A stretch of 64,000 bases of DNA, taken from NCBI RefSeq assembly GCF_050624435.1, contig NC_134531.1, positions 255,020,812-255,084,811 of the forward strand, in the 5' to 3' direction. This DNA is from Tenrec ecaudatus. Taxonomy: Eukaryota; Chordata; Mammalia; Afrosoricida; Tenrecidae. Of the stretch, positions 48,520 through 59,868 are shown in pieces. Each line of letters begins with the position of its first letter. The first letter of the stretch is position 1. The notes beneath the pieces are model-generated. The model had not been told where the DNA came from, searched no databases, and worked only from the letters and a program-made list of their open reading frames with translations. Both the position numbers and the translations under genes were made by a program.

Positions 48520-49670
48520 AATGAGGAAATCTGGCCAACACAACTATTATTCAAATTTATGCACCAACCTCTATAGCTAGGGATGAAGTAATTGATGAAT
48601 TGTCCCAATGGCTTCTGTCTAGACTCAAATGAAAAATTCAATGAAGATTCATTGATAATTACTGGTGACTGAAATGCAAAAGTGGGAAAAATAAGATGAA
48701 ACATTACTTGGAAAAATATGACCTTGGTGATAGACACAAAGCTGGAGTTCTCATGATAGATAATTGCAAGTCAATGACATTTTGATCTCAAATCTTTTTT
48801 GTCAACCAAACAAAAGGCACCTGTAAACGTGGACTTCTCAAGATGGGATACACAGAAATCAAACTGACTATGTCTGTGGGTAAGAGGGTGAAGCTCAATA
48901 TCAGCAGCTAAAATGAGCAAGGGGCAAAATGTGGAACAGACCATCAATTGCTCATATATAAGTTCAGGATAAAGTAGAAGAAAATTAAGGCAAGTTCATG
49001 AAATCCAAACTATATTATGATTCATACCCATGTGAATTTTGAGAATATTGGCAGATTGAAAAATAATAAAAGACTCGATGAGCTGTGGAATGACATAGAA
49101 ATCATTACACATGAAGAGCGCAAAAGGTCATTAAAAAGATACAAAAAAATCTAAGTGGCTATCTAAAAACACTGGGAAAATTACACTTAACCCTAGAATA
49201 GCCAAGGTGAATTAAAGAAATAATGTAGTCAAACAGCTTAACAGAAAATTTCAAAGCACTGTTGGAGAAGACAAGATACTATTATAGTGAATATATCAAA
49301 TGTACAAGGATCTAGAGTTAGAAAATCAAAAATATGCGCAGAATATTTTAAATCGAAATAATTAAAGGAAAAATTCAAGCCTCGAATGCATTACTGAAAG
49401 AGTCTATGGACTCAGCATTGAACAAGGCAGGAAGCATCAGAATAAGATGGTAAGAACACACAGAGTCGCTACATAAAAAGAACTAATGGATGTTCAACCA
49501 TTTGAAGAGGTAACATTTGATCAAGAAGCAATGGTATGCAAGGAGGAAGTTTGTGCTACACTTGAAGGCATTAGCCAAAATCAAGGCTCCAATCTCAATT
49601 GTAATATTTTAATAAACTGATGAAGCTCTGAAGCATTCATATGTGCCAAGAAATGTTGAAGAGAGCTAGA
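48520..49670 (+). pseudogene. RTE1-type LINE ORF: endonuclease and start of reverse transcriptase, decayed
   Basis: Translations in shifting frames give endonuclease-like text (TTIIQIYAPTS, TGDWNAKVGK-like) and a GRGKMWNRPSIAHI-type stretch, as in BovB/RTE endonucleases. Stops and frameshifts occur throughout. It is followed by an AfroSINE at 49,676 and then the reverse-transcriptase part. Confidence 0.75.
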
Positions 49671-49675
49671 GGAGT

Positions 49676-49950
49676 CTTCATGGCACAGTGTTTATGTGTT
49701 GGGCTGTGTTCCCCGTGGTCTACAGTTCAAAACCACCAGTCTCTCAGAGAGAAAGTTGGGGATTTCTACTCCAGTAAACAATTACATTCTTGAAATCCCA
49801 CAGGGGGGATCTCTAAGCTTTCTACTTCTTTACACCTTCACATTCTCAGAAAAACAGAGGGGGGGGTGGTGGTGGTCACTAGGCATTCTGCTCCTGTAAA
49901 CAGTTATAATCTAGGAAACCAAAAGGTGAGTCACTATGAGTCATCAATCT
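49676..49950 (+). mobile_element. AfroSINE nested in RTE1
   Basis: 'ggagtcttcatggcacagtgtttatgtgttgggctg' is the tRNA-like head; 'aacagttataatctaggaaaccaaaaggtgagtcactatgagtcatcaat' is the 3' half. The body looks extended, as if it held a second partial copy. RTE1 sequence lies on both sides. Confidence 0.75.
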
Positions 49951-49984
49951 CTCAAAGGAAGTGAGGGTATTTTTTTTCAACCTA

Positions 49985-51925
49985 GCCAATTGACTAGTGA
50001 GATCCATATTTGTACCCATTCATAAGAAATGTGCCCCAACAGAATGCTCAAAATGCTCAGAACAATATCATTGATATCATATGCAAATAAAATATTGCAG
50101 GAGATCATTCAGTGTGAGTTACAGCAGTAGCTTGATAGGGAGATGCCATAGGCTGACACTAGATTAAGAATATGTGAAACAAGGGATGCCATTTTTGTTC
50201 TCAGACGGATGTTGGCTGAAAGCAGAAGATCCCAGAAAGATGTTTACTTGTGTTTTACTTCCAATGCAAAGTCATTCAACTATGTCAATCATAAAAAAAA
50301 AAAAACTATAGACAGTCTTGAGAAAGATGGCAATTCCAGACCACTTCATTGTGCTTGTGCTTGTAAGAAGCAGATGTGATAAAAGAACAAAGGAATACTG
50401 CATGGTGTAAAATCAAGAAAACGGTCTGTCGGGGTGTATCCTCTCACCATACTTATTCAATCTCTAAGAAAATAATCAGATAAGGTGGTTTATATGAAAA
50501 AGAATGCAGCATCAGGATTGGAGCAAAGTTTTTTTTTAAACAGCTTGCAATACGCAGATGACACAAACTAGCTTGCTCAAAGTGAGGAGGACTTGAACTT
50601 CCTGATGAAGATGAAGGATTGCAGGCTTCAATATTGATTACAACTCAATGTAAACAAAGCTAGCATACTTAGAATTGGATCAATGGGTAACATCCTGAGA
50701 AAGAAAGGAAAGATTGAGGTTATCGATGATTTCATCTTGCTCGGATCCAAGATCAATGCTCATGGAAGCAGCAGCCAACAGATCAAAGGCCACATTGCAT
50801 TATATAACTGCATAAATACACTGCAGAAGTCCTCTGAATGTGTTGAAGAGCAAAGATGTTACTTTGAGGACTAAGGTGCACCTGACTAAAGCCATGGAGT
50901 TTTTCAATCACCTCATGAGCATGTGAAATTTTAACATTGAACAAGGAAGAACAGAGAAGAATCTTTACATTTGAATTATGGTGATAACAAAGAAGGTTAA
51001 ATATGACATGGATTGCCCCCACCAAAAAAACACCCAAAACAAATATGTCCCAGAAGAGGTACAGCCACAATGCTCCATAGAAGCAAGAATGGCAAGACTT
51101 TATCTCATGTGTTCAGGGCATGCTCCCAGGATAGACACCATTCTTGGCAATGCTGAGGGTCCAAGATAAAGAGTAAGACTCTCAACAAGCTTTTTGAAAG
51201 ACAATGGCTGCAAGGCTGGGCTCAAAAAATAATTGTGAGGATGACAGAAGACTTGCAGTATTTCCTTCCATTGCACATAGGGTCACTTCAAGTCAGAACA
51301 GACTCAAGGATCACCTAACAACAGCCACTACGCTTGTTCATTGCCATGAAATGTTGGGAAGAACCGACAAGGGTGTGAGAGTACTGGAAGGACTTCTTTT
51401 TGGTAATATTATTATTATCTCATTGCATTGCATTAGATACATCTGCTGCCCAAGTCCTCTTTAAAATATTGAAAAGCAAGGATGGTAATTTGAGAACTAA
51501 CGTGCACCTGACCCAAACCATGGCATTTTCAAAGGTCTCATATGCATGTGATAGCTGGGCATTGAATACAGAAGACAGAAGGAAAATAATGCATCTGAAC
51601 TATGATGCTGGTGGAAAATACTGAAAGTACCATGGACTGCCAAAAGAACAAACAAATACTTCTTAGAAGAAGTACAGCCAGGATGGTAAGACTTCATCTC
51701 ATGTACTTTGGAAAAAATATGAGAAGATGCCAGACCCTGGAAATGGTAAAGTGGAGAGGCAAGAAAAAAGAAGACCCTGGACAAAATTGATTGACACAGT
51801 GGTAGCAAGAATAGGGTCAAATATAAAGAACCATTGGGAAGATGGTGAAGGACCAGGGAGTGTTTGGTTGTGTAGAGGCTCACTATGAGTTGTAATGGAT
51901 TGGCAGCACCTAACAAAAACAGTAT
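49985..51925 (+). pseudogene. RTE1-type LINE: reverse transcriptase and 3' end, decayed
   Basis: Continuation of the plus-strand RTE1. Recognisable pieces are the template-switch region at about 50,430-50,480 (GVSSHHTYSI-like), the catalytic YADD region encoded near 50,551-50,570 ('cttgcaatacgcagatgaca'), and the thumb/C-terminal piece at 50,683-50,874 (VIDDFILLGSKI). The 3' end near 51,700-51,925 contains 'gactgccaaaagaacaaacaaatacttcttagaag'. The region 51,400-51,925 partly repeats 50,820-51,330, so two copies or an internal duplication are present. Not functional. Confidence 0.8.
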
Positions 51926-52429
51926 TATATCAAATGACTGCTACCCATTGCTTCTTACCTAAATACTCTCATCAAGAGAGAGAATTCCAATTTCCAACTC
52001 CTGAAATCATCGTTGTCCAGAGTAACTTGCGTAACCTATTAGAAGTTGGTGCAAATGATCTTCTGGGCCATTTGAGCCTTGGTCATAAGGAGCTTTTCAG
52101 TTTCTAGCTGAATCTCTTAGGATGATTATTTTGGAATTTCTCTTGGGAAATAGCCACTATGACCTAAGAACCCTAAACTACATTAGGGACCATTTTAAAT
52201 GTGCTAGATGAACAACTAGCTCAATTTTTATACTGATTGAGATTTATGTTGAGAGGTAGCTTGAAAATTCAGTCAGTTCATTCCAGAATATTCCAGACCC
52301 ACCAGCATGAGAGACCCGAGAACAAATTGCTCAATTTAATTCGATAGAACCATGAGAGCCAACTGATTAATTTTCAATTGTTTATTTTAAGCATAGAGAG
52401 AAAGATTAAAGTTTTCAAATATTACAATT

Positions 52430-52790
52430 TGCCTGTATGTACAACCATGGCCACTGGAATCAGCAGTCCAGAAATCAAACCACTTATCGTAAGCAAATTT
52501 GCAGCACAAGACTTCTTTAATGTGTAAAATCAAAGAGATCACACTGATAATCAATGGGGTCCTAACCAAACCATGGTCCTTTCACTTGCTTAATAAGCAT
52601 TAAAAAATGGACTATAAATAAAGGAAGGCCGGGGAAGAATTGAAACCTTTGAATTATGTTGGCAAAGAATATTGAATCTATCACAAACTGTCACAAGAAG
52701 GAACACATTTTCTTAGAAGAAATACAGCCAAAATGGTCCTTCATCTCACCTATTTTGGAAGTTTTCAAGACAGACCGGTCTCTGGGAGGG
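52430..52790 (+). mobile_element. RTE1-type LINE 3' part, left of LTR-like insertion
   Basis: Plus-strand RTE1 containing 'cagcagtccagaaatcaaacc', 'aaagaatattgaatctatcacaaactgtcac' and 'agacagaccggtctctgggagg'. The next bases expected in RTE1 appear only after 53,253. Confidence 0.75.
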
Positions 52791-53253
52791 TGTGGGAGTT
52801 ACATGATTACATGTCAACTTGAAGATGTGTAAAAGTGTAGAGTTTAACCTGTCACTCAGATCACTGCCTGATGGTGACTCCTTGTGGCCATGGCCTTCTC
52901 ATAAGGAGGGCTCTGAGAACCTCCCTCTCTATGACTTCACCTTCCTGCTGGCTGACTCTGGTTGCTGCCAGAGCCCTGGAGATGTGCCCACTGCCATTGG
53001 ATCCACAAGACTCTGCGCCCACCAGCCTGTGATATTCCTGTATTCTGTATCGTTGCATGTGGCTGCGCAAGTCTGAAGAGGGACCTAAGGGCTAGTATGG
53101 AACTTATAGTATAGTATTGGACTTAGGGAATTGCTCTGCACTCAGCTGGGATGTTTGCTTGACATATAATTACTTCTTGATATAAAACCCTTGCTTACAC
53201 ATATATGAGTGGTGTCTCTGGGCTTTTTTCTCTAGTCAACCCAACCTAGTACA
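52791..53253 (+). mobile_element. LTR-like repeat of unknown family, copy 2
   Basis: Begins TGTGGGAGTT and ends CTAGTACA. It cleanly interrupts an RTE1 3' end, and GAGGG (52,786-52,790) and GAAGG (53,254-53,258) flank it as a possible 5-bp duplication. It shares motif order with 37,911-38,442, including a 'tgatataaaaccc' TATA-like box and 'ttttctctagtcaaccca' near the 3' end. No protein is encoded; the ORFs on both strands are not conserved between the copies. Confidence 0.6.
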
Positions 53254-53258
53254 GAAGG

Positions 53259-53465
53259 AAATCATGATTAGTAAATGAGAGAGTCGATGAAAAAGAGGAA
53301 GGCCTTCATGAGCCTCTTTGATACTGTGGCAAAAACAATGTACTCATCAGTCAATGATTAGGATGACGGCACAGGACTAGGTAGTGTGTTTTTTTTCTGT
53401 TGTATAGGAGGTGGTGACACTGCTATTGGAACCAACTTGCTAGCACCTTAAAACAGTAACAAATG
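53259..53465 (+). mobile_element. RTE1-type LINE 3' end, right of LTR-like insertion
   Basis: Resumes with 'atcatgattagtaaatgagagagtcgatgaaaaagaggaaggcc' and 'gacggcacaggactaggtagtgtg', the sequence expected directly after the break at 52,790. Confidence 0.75.
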
Positions 53466-54103
53466 TGCAGCAAACTGGGACAATTCCAAATTGACTCTGT
53501 TTAATATCTCTAAGGTAGATGATCTTTCCTTTAAGTATTAGCCATGTGATATAAAAATCAAGAGATTCTTTTTGATCAGACAACCATGACAACATATCAG
53601 GTTTAACACTAATCAATTATAAAGTACTGCTTCTATAATTTTACAGACACAAATTTTTATCTTCAGTTTATTCGTAGTTTAAGAAGATCATGAAATGGTA
53701 TTTGTTAGTATGTTGTTCCTCTTCATGAATCAAAAACTGTATCAGTAAGGTTATTTATGTGGATGTTGAGATTCTTAGCATTTAGGTCATAAAACACCAA
53801 TCTATTCTAGGAAATAACCCGAGGGGAAAATGATTCTCACTGATTTTCAAGAGTTTATATAAATAGACATGTTTATGTTCATAACTTAAAATACACCTAT
53901 GCTCGTAATCCAAAGAAATATATAAATATGCCCAACTGTATTTTAAACATTTTATTTCAGTTTGAGCTTGTATTGGTTTATTTATTTTAATTGAGAGGAG
54001 AACAATACTTTTACTTTAAGCTTATATTCTTTACAATTGCATGCCTATATTTTAAGAAAACCAAATTTTAAGTTTTACCATATTTTTAAACCTTTTAAAA
54101 ATC
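53466..54103. other. AT-rich stretch, nothing recognised
   Basis: No gene or repeat family identified. Confidence 0.5.
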
Positions 54104-54355
54104 CTCGCTCTCGCTCTCGCTCTCGCTCTCGCTCTCGCTCTCGCTCTCGCTCTCGCTCTCGCTCTCGCTCTCGCTCTCGCTCTCGCTCTCGCTCTCGCTC
54201 TCGCTCTCGCTCTCGCTCTCGCTCTCGCTCTCGCTCTCGCTCTCGCTCTCGCTCTCGCTCTCGCTCTCGCTCTCGCTCTCGCTCTCGCTCTCGCTCTCGC
54301 TCTCGCTCTCGCTCTCGCTCTCGCTCTCGCTCTCGCTCTCGCTCTCGCTCTCGCT
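54104..54355. repeat. (CTCGCT)42 hexanucleotide satellite, perfect
   Basis: Forty-two uninterrupted copies of CTCGCT fill 252 bp. Each unit carries one CpG. The ORFs through it (Ser-Arg, Glu-Arg or Glu-Ser dipeptide repeats by frame and strand) follow from the hexamer and are not taken as genes. Confidence 0.98.
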
Positions 54356-54358
54356 CTC

Positions 54359-55854
54359 CTTCCCCTCCTCCACCCCCTTTTTGTTGTTCACCTTTCATAT
54401 AGGTTACTTTTGCAAATCTAACATGTACATTCATTAAAGGCTTATCTATGGTTAAAAAAAATCCTTTCATCTTCTTCTCTTCATCGATTTTTTCATGTCT
54501 AATTTTTGGGTTTGCCAGCATCAATTTTATCTCATATTTCGGAAAGGTGCCATAAGTAAATCAAAATTCTGAGATTCAAGTAGCCTGTTTCCTAATCTAA
54601 ATTCTGTAGGTAACTAGATATGTTATCTTGGTCAGATCATTTACAATCTCTCAGCCTAAATTAATTGTTCTGAAACTGTAGGGGATTAAAATAGATTATC
54701 TCTCTAGCCCTTGCAGCTTTAAAATTACACAATTGAAAAACATGTGTAAAACAAGGCAATTACAAGGTAAACAGCAGAAGCTAATTTGAAAAGGATATAA
54801 AAAAATGTAACAGGCACTTAGTATGAGTTACTTAATGCAATGAACTAAAGTCAGAATGAAAAGGCAAATTGCTTTAGGCTATCTAGTTCCCATAATACAA
54901 TAAAAGAAGGCATAAAATTTCTCTATAGGAATGAATATACTTCTCTTCACTGACTTCTAGGGGAAATAAACATGATTTTCATGTATAAGGAGTATTGAAA
55001 TACGTAATTGAAACTATATACAGTTATGTATTAAGTGAACCTTCTCTGTACTTTTATTGCATCACGATGAGACAAGTAGCAACCTAATTTATTTGTCCAT
55101 TGGTCTAATTACATGAATTTTCTTAGAGACAATTTTGTTTTGTTTCCTTTGTTGTTTTTCTGCTTTTAATGCTAATCCCTAAAAATGTCTAGAAGATTTA
55201 TTCAAATTTTTAATACACTTTTTATAGAATAAAGAGATATAGGACCAATTTTAAAATGAGCAATTCTAGTATTTTCCTATATGATACAAAAAAGACAATA
55301 ATTAAATTGAGGAAATACATTTAGATTAAATTTCAAAAGGGTATGTCTAAGTAATTCTGGAAATGCTGTATTGTAAGCAGCTTTGTGTTTGTATAACTAA
55401 ATATATTTGTAAAGATTTTAGGGCAATCCAACAAATAAAAATACGGGCCTTAAGGAATGCTTCCCAAAAATATTTATTTCATGAGTGTTATAATAAGTAT
55501 TAGTTACAGCTAATTAAATATTATAATTGACATAAGTAATTGGAGTGTCATATTTTTTATTTTCAAATCTAAATATGCTCTTCCTTGAATATTATTGTAT
55601 TTTACTTGGACATTTACAGGGGAAATTAGTTTTCCTTTCAACGCTTTATCTACGATTTGATTCTTGACATTGGTTCAATTGGCTCAATGTAACAGCTCTC
55701 TTCTCATTTTCTCCCTGGGCTCTCAGTTTCCATTTGTTCTTCTTCATGCCCTTCCTGTTTTGTGAATTTTGTTTTGGGGAAACGGTGCCATTTGGTCACA
55801 TCTGGTTCAATGTTCTGAGGATTATGTTCTTCACCCATTTATGCCATGAATCAC
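54359..55854. other. AT-rich stretch, nothing recognised
   Basis: No gene or repeat family identified; a C/T-rich run adjoins the hexamer array. Confidence 0.5.
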
Positions 55855-56040
55855 TTCGCTGGTGTTAGGTGCCCTGGAGTTGTACATAGCGACAGCAAAG
55901 AAAATGCTGCTGGTCCTGGGCCATCTACAATTGTTTCTGCACTGGACCCCACGGTGGCAGCCGCTGTGTCACTCCATCTTGTCTTTCCCATACATAATGC
56001 CCTGGTGTCTCCTGATAACATTGCCAAAGCATATTATATA
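55855..56040 (-). mobile_element. RTE1-type LINE 3' end, split by LINE-1
   Basis: Reverse complement of the RTE1 3' end ('ggtgccctggagttgtacatagcgacagcaaag', 'gtctcctgataacattgccaaag'). The element continues at 56,372-56,480. Confidence 0.75.
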
Positions 56041-56370
56041 GTTTTTTTATCAAGAATTTTTAAACACATTTTATTAGGGACTCATACAACTCTTATCACA
56101 GTCCATACATACATCAATTGTGTAAAGCACGTCTGTACTTTCTTTGCCCTCATCATTTTCAAAGCATTTGCTCTCCACTTAAGCCCTTCGCTACAGGTCC
56201 TCTTTTTTTCCCCTCCCTCCCTGCTTCCCCCTCCCTCATGAGCCCTTGATAATTTATAAATTATTATTTTGTCATATCTTTCCCTGTCCAACGTCTCCCT
56301 TCACCTCCTTTTCTGTTGCCTGTCCCCTAGGGAGGAAGTCACATGTAGATCCTTGTAATCGGTTCCCTAG
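56041..56370 (-). mobile_element. LINE-1 3' end, 5'-truncated, nested in RTE1
   Basis: Antisense LINE-1 3' terminus ('cattttattagggactcatacaactcttatcacagtcc') of the same family as 16,836 and 23,720. Near-identical 12-mers on either side (56,026-56,037 and 56,073+300, that is 56,373-56,384; 10 of 12 equal) are a likely target-site duplication. Confidence 0.85.
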
Positions 56371-56371
56371 A

Positions 56372-56480
56372 TAAAGTATTTTATCCCAGGTTCTAAGGAT
56401 CATTCTGGCAACAATCCTATCAAGACTGTCTTGGCAGTCCATAGGATTGTCAATATTCTTCACCAACACCAAAGATCAAG
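56372..56480 (-). mobile_element. RTE1-type LINE, right part of split copy
   Basis: 'ttctaaggatcattctggcaacaatcc' and 'ttggcagtccataggattgtcaatattcttcaccaacacc' are antisense RTE1 sequence, collinear with 55,855-56,040. Confidence 0.75.
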
Positions 56481-56629
56481 TTGAATTACCGCACACACAC
56501 ATGCATGCACACGCACCTCAACCTCAACTGTTACCTCATATCACATACACATTACAAGTTAAAATATAATGAGATCTCATGCTAATCTTTTATCCCTAGT
56601 TTTAATTAATTATTTAAAAAAATCATCCA

Positions 56630-57010
56630 TTATTTTTTATAAACAGTTTTATTGAGACATAATCCAAATACCACGCAATTCAACAGTTCCATTATATCAA
56701 GGATTGCTGTGCAATAATTATCAGTCAGTTTTAGAACATTGCCCTTTGCCTTGTAGCCCTTGCTAGAAGCTCCCCATTTCCCCTCGACCTCCCCAGCCAT
56801 ACTCACATAATATCATTAGTCTAGTTACTGTCGCTCTAGATTCACCCATCCTGGAGCTCAAATACTAAAAAAAAAATACAAAATCACAAAACAGAATCCC
56901 AATTCACTTTCCAATGCATTCTGCATAGCATTCTTCACAATCCTAGTCTGTGTTCAGAGGCTTCATGCACATGTAGTCCCTTTTCTTCTTCTCTTTTTCG
57001 TTTTTTCTTT
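56630..57010 (-). mobile_element. Old LINE-1 3' end
   Basis: 'ataaacagttttattgagacataatccaaataccacgcaattcaac' is the antisense of an old mammalian LINE-1 3' terminus; related 3' UTR and ORF2 sequence follows at 57,616-59,420. Confidence 0.75.
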
Positions 57011-57027
57011 CAACTGCTGGAACTTTT
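57011..57027. repeat. Target-site duplication, left copy (caactgctggaactttt)
   Basis: An exact 17-bp match to 57,599-57,615; together they bracket the LINE-1 fragments at 57,085-57,598. Confidence 0.92.
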
Positions 57028-57084
57028 TTTTGTTTTGTTTTAGAATGGGTTTGTCTTTCTTTTTTTTTAAATTAATTAATTAAT

Positions 57085-57190
57085 TTACATTTTATTAGGG
57101 GCTCATACAACTCTTATCACAATCCATACAGATACATATACATACATCAATTGTATAAAGCACATCCGTACATTCTTTGCCCTAATCATT
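57085..57190 (-). mobile_element. Short LINE-1 3' end nested in another LINE-1's tail
   Basis: Antisense LINE-1 3' terminus of about 100 bp ('cattttattaggggctcatacaactcttatcac'), sitting in the T-rich tail region of the LINE-1 to its right. Confidence 0.8.
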
Positions 57191-57194
57191 TTCT

Positions 57195-57598
57195 TTTTTT
57201 TTAAAATCTTTTTATTGGGGCTCATAAGGCTCTTATCACAATCTGTACATACATCAATTGAGCAAAGCACCCTTATACATTCGTTGCACTCTTCACTCTC
57301 ATAATTCACCTTCCACTTGGGTTCCTGGAATCAGCTCAGTTTCTCTATTTTTCCCCCCATCCCCCTCCCTCCCCGATCCCACCCCTGGTCCCTTGATAGT
57401 TTATAAATAATTATTATATCTTATCTTACACTCCCCGGTGTCTCCCTTCACCCGCCTCCCCCTTGCCAATCTCCCAGAGAGGAGGTTACACATAGATCTC
57501 CGAGATCGGTTCTCCCTTTCTATATGCCCTTCCCTCCTGGTGGCACCACTCCCACCGCTGGTGTTGAAGGGTTCGTCTGTCCTAGATTCCCTGTGCCT
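57195..57598 (-). mobile_element. LINE-1 3' end, 5'-truncated
   Basis: A second antisense LINE-1 3' terminus ('tctttttattggggctcataaggctcttatcac') with about 400 bp of 3' UTR, of a slightly different subfamily. The flanking 17-bp duplication (57,011-57,027 and 57,599-57,615) is perfect. Confidence 0.9.
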
Positions 57599-57615
57599 CA
57601 ACTGCTGGAACTTTT
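57599..57615. repeat. Target-site duplication, right copy (caactgctggaactttt)
   Basis: Exact partner of 57,011-57,027. Confidence 0.92.
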
Positions 57616-57810
57616 AGACGTGTCAAAAGGGAGACCAATTCAGATGTTACATTTAAGCCATCAAGTCAGATATTGTATTTTAATGTACTATAATCCTGTA
57701 TACAATACTTTCTGTTTAATAACCAGGCTACTCACACCCCTAGGCTGTAGTTTGAGGGAAATCACTGGACACATCTACTTGTAGATCCTGCAATTTGAAT
57801 TTTTATTTCC

Positions 57811-57986
57811 ACTGCCATCCATAGTCTTCTGAAAACCATCATGAATCTTCTGCCATCCATAGCCTCTGCATATCATCATGAATCTTCTGCCATCCATAGC
57901 CTTAGCCTTCTGCCATCCATAGCCTTCTGCATATCATCATGAATCTTCTGCCATCCATAGCCTTCCGCATATCATCATGAATCTCT
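57811..57986. repeat. Minisatellite, ~38-bp unit, about 4.5 copies
   Basis: 'ctgccatccatagcctt' followed by 'catatcatcatgaatctt' repeats with small changes and one shortened unit near 57,900. It lies in old LINE-1 3' UTR sequence. Confidence 0.9.
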
Positions 57987-58461
57987 AATATCCTTCCTTC
58001 TTTGGAATTTGGATTTTATTATTTATAATCCTTTGATCACCCAGGATGGTGTTCTCTTCCTTGTGGACTTAATTGATGCCTCACTTAGGTGATTGCTTGT
58101 TTGAAGACAAACCCTTTAGACGCCAGACACCATTCATTCTGATTGCCTGGCACCATCAACTTTCTTCGCCATTTTTGCTGTAGCACCCATATCGTCAGTG
58201 ATTTCTCCATGCCATAAGAACTAGTTGTTCTTAGATTAGAGGTAGAATTAAAATGTGAGCCCCAAAGCTATTCATATATCTATGGTTCATTGATCTCTAT
58301 TTGTCCATTTCTAGGGACGTTCCATGTCATTTTCCATAGTGACTGTACAATTGTACACCCCCAACAGTAGTGTATAAGAATTCTAAATTCCCTACACCTC
58401 ACCAGCATTGTCAGTGCATGTGTCTGCGTGTGTGTGATCATTGCTTGTGGCCCATGTGTGC

Positions 58462-58628
58462 TCTGGTGGCATACGGGGTTGTGTGGGACTGCTGTCTGCA
58501 AGGTCAGTGTATACAGCTCACTAGTATTCTTCAGGAGAAAATTATGCCGCCTGCTCCTATAAAGTTGTACAGACGTGAAAACCATAGAGAGGGTTGCTAG
58601 AATTTGGAATCGCCTCAGTTGCAATGGC
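58462..58628 (+). mobile_element. AfroSINE
   Basis: 'ctctggtggcatacggggttgtgtgggactgctgtctgcaaggtcagtgtata' is the head and 'tggaatcgcctcagttgcaatggctctggtttt' the 3' half. Confidence 0.85.
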
Positions 58629-58639
58629 TCTGGTTTTCC

Positions 58640-58830
58640 GGTTGTGTAAGAACCTCGGTAGTGCTGTGAATTGGGCATTTGGTTGCTAATCTCCAGTGGG
58701 CCCATTCATGTCACCATCTGTACCTCAGCACAAAGAGAAGACCATCTGTTGCTTAAAGATTGACAGTCCTGAAGATCCTATACAGAGTCATTGTGAGTCA
58801 GCATGGACTCAAGGACAATTCGTTTGCTTT
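58640..58830 (+). mobile_element. AfroSINE
   Basis: A second same-strand AfroSINE directly after the first: 'cctcggtagtgctgtgaattgggcatttggttgctaatctcc' then 'ctatacagagtcattgtgagtcagcatggactcaaggacaat'. Confidence 0.85.
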
Positions 58831-59420
58831 GGATTAATGACTTATTGCATGAGATGATAGTTCAGTGCTGTGTTGATTCATAACTCTCTAAGTTCTAATC
58901 ATCCAAAGCCTCTCTTCATGAACAAGTTAGCAAGGTAGACACCTGAATGTCATTGTTGGTAACATATCTGTTACAAACTTTGACTATTTTCAAACAGAAT
59001 TTCCTGTTATTTTGTTGTTGGTTGAAGTGGTGAACTTTTCTATAAATTTTCTAGACTAGTCCCTAGTTTCATATATCAATGACAAATGTTTTCTTTTTTT
59101 TTGGTCTGGAATTTCTCTTTTTAATCTTTTGGAGTAGTCTTTTGATGCACATAAACGTTTATATTTTAGAAACTCCTAATCATCTGATCTATCTTCTACT
59201 GTTTTTGAATTTTTACTATATTTGACTGACTATGCCACCAATTAGGGGCCCTAATTTGGCCCCATACATTTTCTTCCCTTTGGCGATCGATATAGTTTTA
59301 GGTTTTACATTCTGGTCTTGGATAATTTTTTAATATGATATGAGGTATGGATACATTTTATTTTTCTATAAGTGGGTATCCAATTTACCGGCAAAATTTA
59401 TTAAAATGATTATCTTCTTT

Positions 59421-59868
59421 TTAAAAATTATAAATTTCATTAAAGATAAACTATCTGGGTGGTATAATTAACATTTATTGTGACACTTTAGGAGTATGAA
59501 TATACATGTTCATGTATATTTGTGGTGGCATTGATATGCTGTTCTATACTTTCCCAGGCTGAATCTGAAGGGTTCTTGAGATAGAATTCCCAGTATAATG
59601 TAGTTCAAAATCTGCTCATGCAGACTTGAATATACTGCATTATACATACTGATATTTAAAATAAATTTGGTCAGAAGCAGAAAAATTAAGGACAGATGTC
59701 ATCAATTAGTGAAACTTGCTAAAAGGGGCAGAAAAGGCAATTATGGCAAGGCTTCCTGAGATTGAAGCTGCAATTCTTCCTGTCTGTCTCGCCTATTACC
59801 AGACACAGAACAAACTAGAATGCAGAGGGTGTTATTTGATATCTTAAATTTAAGTGTGGATTGCTTTG
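59421..59868. other. Flank of the young LINE-1, nothing recognised
   Basis: No gene or repeat family identified. This is the insertion target of the LINE-1 that follows; its duplication partner lies beyond the window. Confidence 0.5.

Larger units (their letters stand above)
58010..59420 (-). mobile_element. Old LINE-1: 3' UTR and ORF2 remnants, interrupted by AfroSINEs
   Basis: Segment 58,010-58,280 is antisense 3' UTR ('gaagacaaaccctttagacgccagacaccattc', as at 34,330-34,390). 58,281-58,410 and 58,980-59,420 are antisense ORF2 ('cccaacagtagtgtataagaattctaaattccctacacctcaccagcattgtcag'; 'gatatgaggtatggatacattttatttttctataagtgggtatcc'). Two AfroSINEs sit between them. Confidence 0.75.

Noticed and set aside
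54037..54524. ORFs made of Ser-Arg, Glu-Arg or Glu-Ser repeats
   Set aside because: They simply translate the CTCGCT hexamer array; there is no splice, promoter or protein-domain context.
57811..57986. A CRISPR-like array of ~38-bp repeats
   Set aside because: The units are contiguous with no unique spacers, and the genome is mammalian; it is a minisatellite.
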